A stretch of 64,000 nt of DNA from contig OY282565.1 in the NCBI GenBank assembly GCA_958296445.1, forward strand, positions 1,405,936 through 1,469,935, given 5' to 3'. This document shows positions 43,604 to 52,020 of the stretch, piece by piece; the first letter of the stretch is position 1; every line of letters begins with the position of its first letter. The notes beneath the pieces were generated by a model. It searched no databases. It was given only the letters and a program-made list of their open reading frames with translations, and was not told the DNA's origin. A program made the translations under genes and the position numbers. The DNA comes from an uncultured Dehalococcoidia bacterium. GTDB taxonomy: Bacteria; Chloroflexota; Dehalococcoidia; Lucifugimonadales; UBA3495.

Positions 43604-45370
43604 TCAGCCCGAGGCCCGCGCGTTGCTTTCCCCGGCCAGCAGCTCCGCGAACCCGGCCAGCGGCATTGCGCCTAGGTCGCCGCCGTCGCGGCTGCGGACG
43701 GCTACGGCGTTGGCTTCGGCCTCGCGGTCGCCGACTACCAGCATATAGGGGACTTTCTGGAGTTGGGCGGTGCGGATTTTCTGGTTCATCCGCTCGTTGC
43801 GGCGGTCAACCTCGGCGCGAAAACCGGCGCCCTCCAGCGCGGCCAGCACGCCCTCGGCATATTCGGCGTGGCGGTCGGCGATGGGGATTACCACGGCCTG
43901 CACCGGGGCCAGCCAGACCGGGAACGCGCCGCCGTAATGCTCAATCAGCACGCCCAAGAAACGCTCCATCGAACCGAGGATGGCCCGGTGCACCATATAG
44001 GGGCGGCTGCGGCCCCCCTCGGCGTCCTGATAGGTCAGGTCGAAGCGCTCCGGCAGATTGAAGTCGAACTGCACCGTGGTGCATTGCCAGGCGCGGCCTA
44101 GGGCGTCGGTGATGTTGATGTCAATTTTGGGGCCGTAAAAGGCGCCGCCGCCGCCGTCCACGGCAAAGGGCAGCCCCCGCGACTCTAGGGCGTTTTGCAA
44201 CGAATTGGTGGCGTGTTGCCACATCGCCAAATCGCCCACGTACTTTTCCGGCCGGGTGGAGAGAGCGACGCTATAGTCGGAGAAACCGAAGGCGTCCAGC
44301 AGCTCAAAAGTAAGCTCCAGCACGCCGCCCACTTCGTCCTCCACCTGCTCCGGGCGGCAGAATATATGGGCGTCGTCCTGAGTGAAGCCGCGCACCCGCA
44401 TCAGCCCGTGCAACACGCCGCTGCGCTCGTAGCGGTAGACCGTTCCCAACTCGGCGAAACGCAGGGGCAGCTCGCGGTAGCTGCGCAGGGCCGAGCGGTA
44501 GATAGTAATGTGAAAGGGGCAGTTCATTGGCTTTAGGAAGTATTCCTGTTCGTCCACCTCCACCGCCGAATACATACTCTCGCGGTAAAAATCCAAGTGG
44601 CCGCTGGTCTGCCACAGCGCGGCCCGCCCGATGTGGGGCGAATACACCACGTCGTAGCCGCGCCGGTAGTGAATGTTCTTCCAGTAGTCTTCGATGATGG
44701 AGCGGACGCGGCCCCCCTTGGGGTGCCAGACGACCAAGCCGGGGCCGATTTCGTCGTGAATGGTGTAGAGGCCCAACTGCCGCCCCAGGGTGCGGTGGTC
44801 GCGGCGTTCCGCTTCTTCCAGCCGGGCCAAGTGGCCGGTGAGTTCCTCTTCCGACTCAAAGGCGGTGCCGTAGATGCGTTGCAGCATCGGGCGGGTTTCG
44901 TCGCCGCGCCAGTAGGCCCCGGCGACGCTGAGCAGCCGCAGGGCCGGAATTTCGGCGGTGCTGCCCACGTGCGGCCCTTGGCACAGGTCAACAAACCCGT
45001 TATGCCGGTAGATGGATATGACCGCCGACTCGTCCAGCCCCTCGATAAGCTCCAGCTTGTAGGGCTGCTGGGCGAACAGTTCCTGCGCCTCGCGGCGGCT
45101 CAGTTCTTCCCGCTCAAAGGGAAAAGACCCGGCGACGGCCTCCCGCATCAGGGCCTCGATTTGCTCTAGGTCTTCTGGGGTAAAGGGACGGGAAACCTCG
45201 AAATCGTAATAAAACCCGTCTTGGGTGGGCGGCCCGATGCCCATTTTGGCTTCGGGAAACAGCCGCAAAACGGCGTCGGCCATCACGTGGGCCGCCGAGT
45301 GGCGCAGCCGATGCCGGTGGGCCTGGGCTGCGCTGATGTTGCCGTGGTCAAGAACGCCATGGTCCAGCAT
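43604..45370 (-). CDS. thrS: Threonine-tRNA ligase without the TGS domain
   Basis: 588 residues. The second additional domain (HRLRHSAAHVMADAVLRLFPEAKMGIGPPTQDGFYYDF) comes first; the usual N-terminal TGS domain of about 60 residues is absent. The catalytic class II core has MNCPFHITIYRS (zinc Cys), RFAELGTVYRYERSGVLHGLMRVRGFTQDDAHIFC and WQCTTVQFDFNLPERFDL. The anticodon domain is complete. A TATAAT inside the palindrome AGGCTATTATAGCCT lies 39 nt upstream. Confidence 0.95.
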   Translation of the reverse strand: MLDHGVLDHGNISAAQAHRHRLRHSAAHVMADAVLRLFPEAKMGIGPPTQDGFYYDFEVSRPFTPEDLEQIEALMREAVAGSFPFEREELSRREAQELFAQQPYKLELIEGLDESAVISIYRHNGFVDLCQGPHVGSTAEIPALRLLSVAGAYWRGDETRPMLQRIYGTAFESEEELTGHLARLEEAERRDHRTLGRQLGLYTIHDEIGPGLVVWHPKGGRVRSIIEDYWKNIHYRRGYDVVYSPHIGRAALWQTSGHLDFYRESMYSAVEVDEQEYFLKPMNCPFHITIYRSALRSYRELPLRFAELGTVYRYERSGVLHGLMRVRGFTQDDAHIFCRPEQVEDEVGGVLELTFELLDAFGFSDYSVALSTRPEKYVGDLAMWQHATNSLQNALESRGLPFAVDGGGGAFYGPKIDINITDALGRAWQCTTVQFDFNLPERFDLTYQDAEGGRSRPYMVHRAILGSMERFLGVLIEHYGGAFPVWLAPVQAVVIPIADRHAEYAEGVLAALEGAGFRAEVDRRNERMNQKIRTAQLQKVPYMLVVGDREAEANAVAVRSRDGGDLGAMPLAGFAELLAGESNARASG

Positions 45371-45403
45371 GGTTCAATTCCTGCGTAAAAATATGGTGTC
45401 CGC

Positions 45404-45418
45404 AGGCTATTATAGCCT
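45404..45418 (-). promoter_or_regulatory. Palindrome with -10 box upstream of thrS
   Basis: AGGCTATTATAGCCT is a perfect 7+1+7 palindrome; its minus strand contains TATAAT (45409-45414). It could be an operator or just a symmetric -10. No T-box leader is present in the short distance to the start. Confidence 0.5.
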
Positions 45419-46140
45419 AACAATGGGCGCCCGCACCGGGGCAAGGATTTTGACGCCCGATGTTGGCGTCCGGCTAAGGATGCCGCCATCGCTCCCGTCA
45501 TTTTTATGACACTTGGCCCTTGCCAACCCCGGTTGCGCTTCCCTAACATAATACGTGCCAAACCCGAACACCCCGCCCCCCAATCCTTTCCAAATCAGGC
45601 CAGCAAACCCCAAATGGGAGAGAATGGGCGGAAATGGGAGGGAAATCAAAAAAATCCTGAACCCCATAGGCGAACCGGCTATGCGGGAATTGTGAAATTC
45701 CCCTTTGTCGCCCTGCCCTTTAACATCCTGCCCTTTGTCCCCCGAGTGCACCCCTTGTCGCTTTGCCCCTTTATCCCCTGAGCGCCCCCCTTTGTCACCC
45801 TGAGCGGAGCGAAGGGTCTTGCTGCCCAAGGCGGGATTCTTCGCTTTGCTCAGAATGACAGATATTTTGCCCGTAGTGACAGACAGTCGCCTGGAGTAAC
45901 AGACAGTCGCCCGGAGTGACAGGCGGCGGAAACGGGCGGAAATGGGCGGAAATGGCAGGGAAATCAAAAAATCCTGAACCCTAGAGCGGGATTCTTCGCT
46001 TTGCTCAGAATGACAGACGGCCAGAGTGCCAGACAGTTGCCGGAATGACAGACGGCCAGAGTGCCAAGCAGTTGCCGGAATGACAGACATAAGGCAAGCA
46101 TCTCAAAGCGGCTGGATTCCCCCATTGCCCGCTTGGGGCG
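45419..46140. repeat. Repeat-rich intergenic region
   Basis: About 720 bp without a credible gene. It holds a full TGTCA palindrome (45793-45860), a half copy (45983-46017), two copies of GGGCGGAAATGG.AGGGAAATCAAAAAA.TCCTGAACCC (about 45618-45665 and 45935-45982), and runs of AGTGACAGACAGTCGCC and AGTGCCA(G/A)(A/G)CAGTTGCCGG. Right up to the esterase promoter everything looks repeat-derived. Confidence 0.8.
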
Positions 46141-46141
46141 T

Positions 46142-46147
46142 TATAAT
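46142..46147 (+). promoter_or_regulatory. -10 box of the esterase pair
   Basis: TATAAT, 44 nt upstream of the start at 46192; no TG extension and no convincing -35. Confidence 0.45.
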
Positions 46148-46191
46148 GGGCGCGGGCGATTATGCCGCAAGCCGCCCGCAGGAGCGCGAGT

Positions 46192-47148
46192 ATGGCTACC
46201 AAAGCAGACTTGGAAGCATTTGTTACGTCGGTCACTTGCCCGGATGATTTCGACCAGTTCTGGGGCGCGATGCTGGCAGGGCTGGCGGAGCTGCCGCTGG
46301 ATGCGACGGCCACGCCGGACCCGCTGCGTAGCAACGCCGAGGTGAACGTTTACCAGGCTACCTACCGCAGTTTGGACGGGCTGGAGATTTTTGGCTGGTA
46401 CAGCGTTCCCGCCGTTGGCGACGGGCCGTTTCCGGCGGTTCTGGTGTTGCCCGGCTACAAGTCGGAACCGGCGCTGCGGCGGGATTGGGGGCGCAAGGGC
46501 GTCGCCGTGCTGTCGGTGGCGGTGCGCGGGAAGTTGCCCAGCAGCGCGGTATTCAACCCCGGCTACCCCGGCCTGCTCACCCACGGGCTGGAAAGCCGTG
46601 ACAACTACGGCTACAAGGGCGTGATTTCCGACTGTTCGCGGGGCGTTGATTTCCTGCTGTCGCGGCCGGAAATTGACCCGGAGCGCATCTACGCCAGCGG
46701 CAGCAGCCAGGGCGGGGGCCTTACCCTGATAACCGCCGGGCTGCGCCCCGAAATCAAGGGCGGCGTATCCGGCTATCCCTTCCTCTGCTGTTTCCCGGAG
46801 TCTATGCGGATGCTGCGTTCCTACCCTTACGATGAGCTTTCCTGTTACCGCCGCGCTCACCCGGAGCGGGAAGGGCAAATGCTGGAAACGCTGCGCTACT
46901 TCGACGCCGTGAATTTCGCGCCGCGCATCCGGTGTCCGATGGTGGTGGGCATTGCGCTGGAGGACGAGGTTTGCCCGCCGGAAACCAGCTATGCGGTCTA
47001 TGACCGGCTGGGCGGCGAGCGGGAATTGTGGCTTTTCCCCGACTCCGGCCACGGCAACGCCCACGATTACCCGAAACAGGAAACCGCTTGGCTGGAGCAG
47101 CGCATCGCCGCCCCGCATACCCTATCGCCGCAGGCGGTATCGCTATGA
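46192..47148 (+). CDS. Acetylxylan esterase / cephalosporin-C deacetylase family hydrolase
   Basis: 318-residue alpha/beta hydrolase. The nucleophile elbow is SGSSQGGG, with EDEVCPP as the acid and GHGNAHDY as the catalytic His. FGWYSVPAVGDGPFPAVLVLPGYKSEP is the family entry. The ATG at 46192 follows AGGAGCGCGAG; an earlier ATG at 46162 lacks a site. The substrate is some acetyl ester. It overlaps its paralog by 4 nt (ATGA). Confidence 0.87.
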   Translation: MATKADLEAFVTSVTCPDDFDQFWGAMLAGLAELPLDATATPDPLRSNAEVNVYQATYRSLDGLEIFGWYSVPAVGDGPFPAVLVLPGYKSEPALRRDWGRKGVAVLSVAVRGKLPSSAVFNPGYPGLLTHGLESRDNYGYKGVISDCSRGVDFLLSRPEIDPERIYASGSSQGGGLTLITAGLRPEIKGGVSGYPFLCCFPESMRMLRSYPYDELSCYRRAHPEREGQMLETLRYFDAVNFAPRIRCPMVVGIALEDEVCPPETSYAVYDRLGGERELWLFPDSGHGNAHDYPKQETAWLEQRIAAPHTLSPQAVSL

Positions 47149-48023
47149 CGCCGGCCAGTTTCTGGGAAATGACCGAGGCGCAACTGGCCGAAACGCCCCT
47201 AGACTTGTCGGCCAGCCGCGACGCTTTCTATTCCCAACCGGAGTGGGATGTTTACCGGCTCAATTACCGCGCCACGGGCGGCCACTGGCTGTTTGCCTGG
47301 CTGTCGGTTCCCAAAGCGGGGGACGGCGGGCCGTATCCGGCGTTGTTGCGTATGCCCGATTACGCCAGCGTCCATGACATAATCTATACGCCGCTGCGCC
47401 ATCGGGCCGTGGTGATGAACGCCGCCCATCGGGGCCAGCGCAACAGCGACGGGGCGTACCGGGCCAGCTACCCCGGCCTGCTGACCGACGGCATCGGCGA
47501 CGGCGAGGGTTGGGCCCTGCTGGGCGCCTTTGCCGACGCATTGCGGGCGGTGGACGCTCTGCTGGGCCAGACGATAGCCGAGATTGGCCCGCTGGCCCTG
47601 TGGGGGGCGGGATTGGGCGGCAGTTTGGCGCTGGCTACGGCGTCGCGCCGCCCCCGCATCGGGGCTGTCGCCGCCGACACGCCCCTGTCGCTGGGGCACC
47701 CGGCGGCGCTTGAGCCGGGCCTAGGCTATCCGCTGGGCGAAATCGGCGACTACTTGCGGGCTTGGCCCGGGCGCCGCGCCGATGTGGAGCGGACGCTGGG
47801 GCTGCTGGATCCGCTGAGTGACGCCGCCCGCGTAGCCGCGCCGACGCTACTCAGCGCAGGCCGCTTCGACCGGGCAACCTGCCCGGCGCCTTTCGCCGAG
47901 GAGCTGGCCGCAACCCTGCCCAACGCCGACCTGCGGCTGTATGACGGCGCAGCCGAGGGCGGCGGCCACATCCACGCCCAAGCCCGCGAAGCCTGGCTGT
48001 CGCAACGGCTGGGGCTGGGTTAG
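47145..48023 (+). CDS. Acetylxylan esterase-like paralog lacking the nucleophile Ser
   Basis: 292 residues, clearly paralogous to the gene before it (YRATGGHWLFAWLSVPKAGDGGPYPALLRMPDY, RFDRATCPAPF, GGGHIHAQ). At the nucleophile elbow it reads WGAGLGGSL, where the family has G-S-S-Q-G-G, so the catalytic Ser is Gly. The protein is probably not an ester hydrolase and may be a partner subunit or a binding protein. ATG 47145 coupled to the upstream stop. Confidence 0.8.
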   Translation: MTPASFWEMTEAQLAETPLDLSASRDAFYSQPEWDVYRLNYRATGGHWLFAWLSVPKAGDGGPYPALLRMPDYASVHDIIYTPLRHRAVVMNAAHRGQRNSDGAYRASYPGLLTDGIGDGEGWALLGAFADALRAVDALLGQTIAEIGPLALWGAGLGGSLALATASRRPRIGAVAADTPLSLGHPAALEPGLGYPLGEIGDYLRAWPGRRADVERTLGLLDPLSDAARVAAPTLLSAGRFDRATCPAPFAEELAATLPNADLRLYDGAAEGGGHIHAQAREAWLSQRLGLG

Positions 48024-48040
48024 GCCCGGCGTCCGCCGTA

Positions 48041-48118
48041 TTGTCTGAATCAGGATTTACCGGATTATAGGATGGGCAGGATTGGAAAATTATCTTGAAA
48101 ATCCTGATTCAGACAATT
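48041..48118. repeat. Inverted repeat TTGTCTGAATCAGGATTT
   Basis: TTGTCTGAATCAGGATTTAC at 48041 is answered by AAAATCCTGATTCAGACAATT at 48099-48118, giving an 18-bp stem. A partial copy forms the last codons of selA at 62895-62925. The right arm ends at the prfB -10. Confidence 0.85.
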
Positions 48119-48126
48119 GCTATAAT
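48118..48126 (+). promoter_or_regulatory. Extended -10 for prfB
   Basis: TGCTATAAT directly at the right edge of the inverted repeat; AGGAGG (48149-48154) is the ribosome site for the ATG at 48167. Confidence 0.6.
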
Positions 48127-48166
48127 AATATGCCGGTATTTCATAATCAGGAGGCCGCCCCGCCCT

Positions 48167-49271
48167 ATGGAGCAGTTGCGACAAACCCTTGCGTATCTTT
48201 CGGAAAAGATAACGGCGGTGGTGGAGCGTCTTTGACCTCCCGGCCAAAGAACTTGCCATCGCGGAACTGGAGCGGGAGTCCGCCGCGCCGGATTTCTGGA
48301 GCGACCATCAGCAGGCCCAGCGCAAGATGCAACAGATGGGGCGCCTGCGCGATGCCGTTGCTTTGTGGCGCGGCCTTGAGTCGCGTTGCCGCGACCTTGT
48401 GGAGCTTACCGCCTTAGCCGTCGAAGAAGACGATTTTTCTTTGCAGGAACAACTGGAGGCCGATGCCGCCGCCCTAGGCCGGGAACTGGCCCGGGAGGAA
48501 ATGCGCCTGACCCTTTCCGGCCCCTATGATGAACGCCCGGCCATCGTTACCATCCACTCCGGGGCCGGCGGCACCGATTCCCAGGATTGGGCGCAAATGC
48601 TGTTGCGGATGTATGCGGGCTGGGCCGAAGTCGGCCGGCGTCCGGTGGAGGTGATGGATCTGTCCTATGGCGATGAGGCCGGGCTGCGCAGCGGCACGCT
48701 GGAGGTGGGCGGCAGCCACGCTTTCGGCTATCTAAGCGCCGAGCAGGGCGTCCACCGGCTGGTGCGGCTGTCGCCCTACGACCCCAACCGGCTGCGCCAC
48801 ACGTCTTTCGCCAACGTGGAGATACTGCCGACGGTGGAGAGCGAAGCCGACATAGCCGTCCGCCCGGAAGACGTAAAGATGGACACTTTCCGCTCCAGCG
48901 GGCCCGGCGGCCAGAACGTGCAGAAGGTGGCGTCCGCCGTCCGCTTGACCCACCTGCCCACCGGCATCGTGGTATCCTGCCAGACCGAGCGCTCCCAGCA
49001 CCAGAACCGGGAATACGCCATGCGAATCCTGCGGGCCAGGCTGCTGAAACAGCAGAACGACCAGCGGGCCGAGGAGCTGGCCCGGTTGCGCGGCGAGCGG
49101 GCCAACCCCGAATGGGGCCACCAAATCCGCAGCTACGTTCTGCACCCCTACAAGTTGGTGAAAGACCACCGCACCAACCTGCAAAGCCCCGACCCCGACG
49201 GCGTACTGGAGGGTGCGATAGATCCATTCATCGAGGCGTATTTGATGCACAAGCTGGGGAACGGGGATTAG
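48167..49271 (+). CDS. prfB: Peptide chain release factor 2, expressed by programmed +1 frameshift
   Basis: RF2 ends translation at UGA and UAA. The first 22 codons (MEQLRQTLAYLSEKITAVVERL) stop at TGA 48233. After a +1 shift at CTT-TGA-C the frame continues DLPAKELAIAELERESAAPDFW to 49271, 367 residues in all. SGPGGQNVQK holds the catalytic GGQ. The stop-codon recognition tripeptide is SPY (LSPYDPN), not the usual SPF. The last 39 bp are duplicated downstream. Confidence 0.95.
48220..48236 (+). promoter_or_regulatory. RF2 autoregulatory frameshift site
   Basis: GGTGGAG-CGT-CTT-TGA-C: an internal Shine-Dalgarno-like GGTGGAG, 3 nt before the slippery CTT and the in-frame TGA. When RF2 is scarce the ribosome slips +1 and makes more of it. 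Confidence 0.92.
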
Positions 49272-49411
49272 GTTGCGGCAATAAGGGCGCACGGCTGTGC
49301 GCCCCTACGGGGTTGCGTAGATAGAGGCGTATTTGATGCACAAGCTGGGGAATGGGGATTAGGTTGCGGCAACAAGGGCGCACGGCTGTGCGCCCCTACG
49401 GGGTTGCGTAG
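49233..49411 (+). repeat. 91-bp tandem duplication including the prfB 3' end
   Basis: Unit 1 starts at 49233 and unit 2 at 49324. Each holds the last 39 bp of prfB (38 of 39 identical), then a GGGCGCACGGCTGTGCGCCC palindrome of the 8.4 kb family and GGGGTTGCGTAGA. Only the first copy belongs to the gene. Confidence 0.92.
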
Positions 49412-49427
49412 ACGGAATGGGGAGCGG

Positions 49428-50156
49428 TTAGCGGTCTTGAAAGCTGAACTGGAATGAGTAGGCTTTCAGGGAAATGCCTGGTACGGCGCGGGCGGCTTGG
49501 GCTACGCGAGGGGCGAAGTCGTTGGCGACTAGGATGCCGCGCACCGGCTTGCCGTCGGGGTTTTCGATGGTTCCCATATAGGCCAGCAGTTGGGCGATGG
49601 AGTCGGGCTGCGCCGTGCCTGCCTTCAGTTCGATTATGACGATGGCGCCGTTGGCGTCCTCGGCGGTGATGTCAATGCGCCCAGCGTCTACGGATTTTTC
49701 GCTGCCGCCGTCGGTGATGACAAGACCCGGCTCCAGTTGGGCGATGTTGGTGCGTAATGCGCGTTGCAGGTCGCGCTCCAGACCGAAGCGGATTTCGCTG
49801 GCGTCGTCGGGAGGCGGTGGGTCGTCGGATCCGCCCCCATTAGTAGGCGCGGGTTTCCCAAAAAACGGATTGATGTGGTTATTTTGATTGTTGAATATGC
49901 CGATAGTGTTCTCTGAATCCCCGCTTCTAGTCTCTGTCCCTAACTGGGAACCGGGATTACTCCACGCGCCGTCGGAATCCAGATACCAGCCCCTTTCCTT
50001 GGCGGTCAGCCGGGTTATCCCGTGATCTTTCATCAGGGACATCAATGGCGTAACGCTTGCGCCCTGCAAAAAGAGGTTGCTGGTGCGTATAATTCCACGC
50101 TCGGACAGCTCTTCGAGGTTGAACTCTAGTAGAAAATCCCGAATGTCCTTTTCCAT
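49428..50156 (-). CDS. NucS/DUF91-like PD-(D/E)xK nuclease with an unusual N-terminus
   Basis: 242 residues. The C-terminal 110 match the nuclease domain of NucS/EndoMS: GRIDIT (D162), IIELK (E176, K178), Q184-rich helix PDSIAQLLAYM and GILVANDF. The NucS N-terminal domain is absent; instead residues 1-65 form a small helical domain (DIRDFLLEFNLEELSERGII, PLMSLMKDHGITRLTAKERGWYL), then a disordered Asn/Pro/Gly linker. The target is unknown. It lies 23 nt after the heptad-repeat gene in the same orientation. Confidence 0.8.
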   Translation of the reverse strand: MEKDIRDFLLEFNLEELSERGIIRTSNLFLQGASVTPLMSLMKDHGITRLTAKERGWYLDSDGAWSNPGSQLGTETRSGDSENTIGIFNNQNNHINPFFGKPAPTNGGGSDDPPPPDDASEIRFGLERDLQRALRTNIAQLEPGLVITDGGSEKSVDAGRIDITAEDANGAIVIIELKAGTAQPDSIAQLLAYMGTIENPDGKPVRGILVANDFAPRVAQAARAVPGISLKAYSFQFSFQDR

Positions 50157-50179
50157 TTTCGGCTTCTCCTATTTTCCGG

Positions 50180-50701
50180 CTAGGCGGCCACCAGTTGGCC
50201 GCAGTGGGGGCAGCGGCGGTTGGAAATTGCGGCTTCCAAGCGGACGAGGGCGTTGGTGGCGGCGTCAATGGCTGTTACGGTGGCGGCGGATGATGCGGCT
50301 ATGGACTGAGTAGCCGCAACGTTGGCCCATGTGGCTGCGGCTGCTTCTTGCGCGGCTATGGCTGCCTGTTGGGCTATGATAACCGATCTTTGTGAAACAT
50401 CGGCGGCTTGTTGAACGGCTATGGCATTCTGTTGTGTAGCTATGGCGGCCTGTTGCGCGGCATCGGCGGCTTGTTTCGAGGTGCCAGCTACCGCTTGAGC
50501 CGCGTCGGCGTTCTGCTGTGCGGCTATGGCGGCTGTTTGAGCCGCGTCGGCGGACTGTTGCGATGCAGTAGCGGTTCTCTGTAGCGCATCGCTGGCGGAC
50601 TGCGATATTTCGCTGATTGCCTGTGTGTGCAGACTTACCGTCCGAAGCGCGGATACAGCGTCGCCAATTGCTTGGCTTTCGGAATTATTTTGGGCAGTCA
50701 T
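50180..50701 (-). CDS. Ala/Gln heptad-repeat coiled-coil protein with terminal zinc knuckle
   Basis: 173 residues. From about residue 47 it runs through 11 nearly uninterrupted heptads, most starting with Q (QQSADAA, QTAAIAA, QQNADAA, QQAAIAT and so on), an Ala-rich coiled coil of unusual regularity. The end is RCPHCGQLVAA, half a zinc ribbon, so zinc binding would need a dimer. I know of no function. It lies 54 nt after ribBA and 23 nt before the NucS-like gene. Confidence 0.7.
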   Translation of the reverse strand: MTAQNNSESQAIGDAVSALRTVSLHTQAISEISQSASDALQRTATASQQSADAAQTAAIAAQQNADAAQAVAGTSKQAADAAQQAAIATQQNAIAVQQAADVSQRSVIIAQQAAIAAQEAAAATWANVAATQSIAASSAATVTAIDAATNALVRLEAAISNRRCPHCGQLVAA

Positions 50702-50755
50702 TCAGTATCTCCCAATCGCAGTATCCCCCAATCGTTGCCGGACGGCGTGGGCTCT

Positions 50756-51961
50756 TTAGCAGTTGCCCAGCAGGTGGCCCATTCGGAGTTTTTTGGTGAT
50801 CATATATTGGCGGTTTTCGTCGTTTACCGGCACTTCCAGAGGTATGCGGTCTTGGATTTCTAGGCCGAAGCCGGACAGCCCTACTACTTTGCCGGGGTTG
50901 TTGGTTAGGAGGCGGAGTTTGGATACGCCCAAGTCTAGGAGGATTTGGGCGCCGGCTTCGTAGTGGCGCATATCGGGGTCGAAGCCTAGGGTGCGGTTGG
51001 CTTCGATGGTGTCTAGGCCGTCGTCCTGTAGCGAGTACGCCTTGATTTTGTTGTGGAGGCCGATGCCGCGGCCTTCCTGCCGCATATAGAGCAGGACGCC
51101 GGTGCCTTCTTTGGCTAGGGTTTTCAGGGCCAGCTCCACCTGCTCGCCGCAGTCGCAGCGCAGGCTGCCGAAAACGTCGCCGGTCAGGCATTCGCTGTGG
51201 ATGCGAACCAGCACCGGGTCGTCGGGCTGCCATTCGCCGGTGGTGAGGGCGATGTGTTCGCCCTGGTCGAAATAGCTGCGGTAGCCGATGGCCTTGAACT
51301 CGCCGTAGCGGGTGGGCAGGCGGGTTTCGGCCACCCGCTCGATGAGCCGCTCGTGCTGGCGGCGGTGGGCGATGATCTGGGCGATGCTGAGGATTTTGAG
51401 GCCGTGGGTGTCGGCGAACTGTTCGAGGGTGGGGAGGCGGGACATAGAGCCGTCTTCGTCCATCATTTCGCAGACGATTCCGGCGGGATACAGGCCGGCC
51501 AGGTTGCAAAGGTCAATGATGGCTTCGGTGTGGCCGGGGCGGGCCAGCACGCCGCCGGGGTGGTAGCGGAGGGGGAACATATGGCCGGGGCGGGTGAAGT
51601 CGTCGGGCCGGGTCTGGGGGTCAATCATCGCCTTGATGGTGGCGGCGCGGTCATAGGCGGAAATGCCGGTGGTGGTGTTAATTTTGTAGTCCACCGACAC
51701 GGTGAAGGCAGTCTGGTCTTTGCGGCCGGCGTTCTGGCTAATCATCAGGGGCAACTGGAGTTCGTCCAGCCGCTCGCCGATGGTTGGCATACAGAGAAGG
51801 CCCTTGCCGTACTTGACGATGAAGTTGATGGCCTCCGGGGTCACCTTGTCGGCGGCCATAACTAGGTCGCCCTCGTTCTCCCGGCTTTCGTCGTCCACGA
51901 CAATCAGGAGTTTGCCGGCTTTTAGGTCTTCCAGGGCCTCTTCCAGACTGCACAGGGGCAT
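50756..51961 (-). CDS. ribBA: Bifunctional DHBP synthase / GTP cyclohydrolase II
   Basis: 401 residues. The N-terminal half makes 3,4-dihydroxy-2-butanone 4-phosphate from ribulose 5-phosphate (DDESRENEGDLVMAA, YDRAATI, FPLRYHPGGVLARPGHTEA). The C-terminal half opens GTP (zinc ligands in CLTGDVFGSLRCDCG, then RQEGRGIGLHNKI). These are the two committed inputs to riboflavin. Last of the dcd-ribD-ribE-ribBA run; no ribH is present in the window. Confidence 0.96.
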   Translation of the reverse strand: MPLCSLEEALEDLKAGKLLIVVDDESRENEGDLVMAADKVTPEAINFIVKYGKGLLCMPTIGERLDELQLPLMISQNAGRKDQTAFTVSVDYKINTTTGISAYDRAATIKAMIDPQTRPDDFTRPGHMFPLRYHPGGVLARPGHTEAIIDLCNLAGLYPAGIVCEMMDEDGSMSRLPTLEQFADTHGLKILSIAQIIAHRRQHERLIERVAETRLPTRYGEFKAIGYRSYFDQGEHIALTTGEWQPDDPVLVRIHSECLTGDVFGSLRCDCGEQVELALKTLAKEGTGVLLYMRQEGRGIGLHNKIKAYSLQDDGLDTIEANRTLGFDPDMRHYEAGAQILLDLGVSKLRLLTNNPGKVVGLSGFGLEIQDRIPLEVPVNDENRQYMITKKLRMGHLLGNC

Positions 51962-52020
51962 AATTCAATCCTTTGGGTGCGCTCAGATACCGTGGCCCGG
52001 GTTTTAGCGCTGGCCCGGGT

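Noticed and set aside
45370..45450. T-box leader of thrS
   Set aside because: Too little space between the promoter and start, and no conserved T-box core sequence.
48327..49271. prfB starting at the ATG at 48327
   Set aside because: The upstream frameshift site and the conserved N-terminal helices show the gene starts at 48167.
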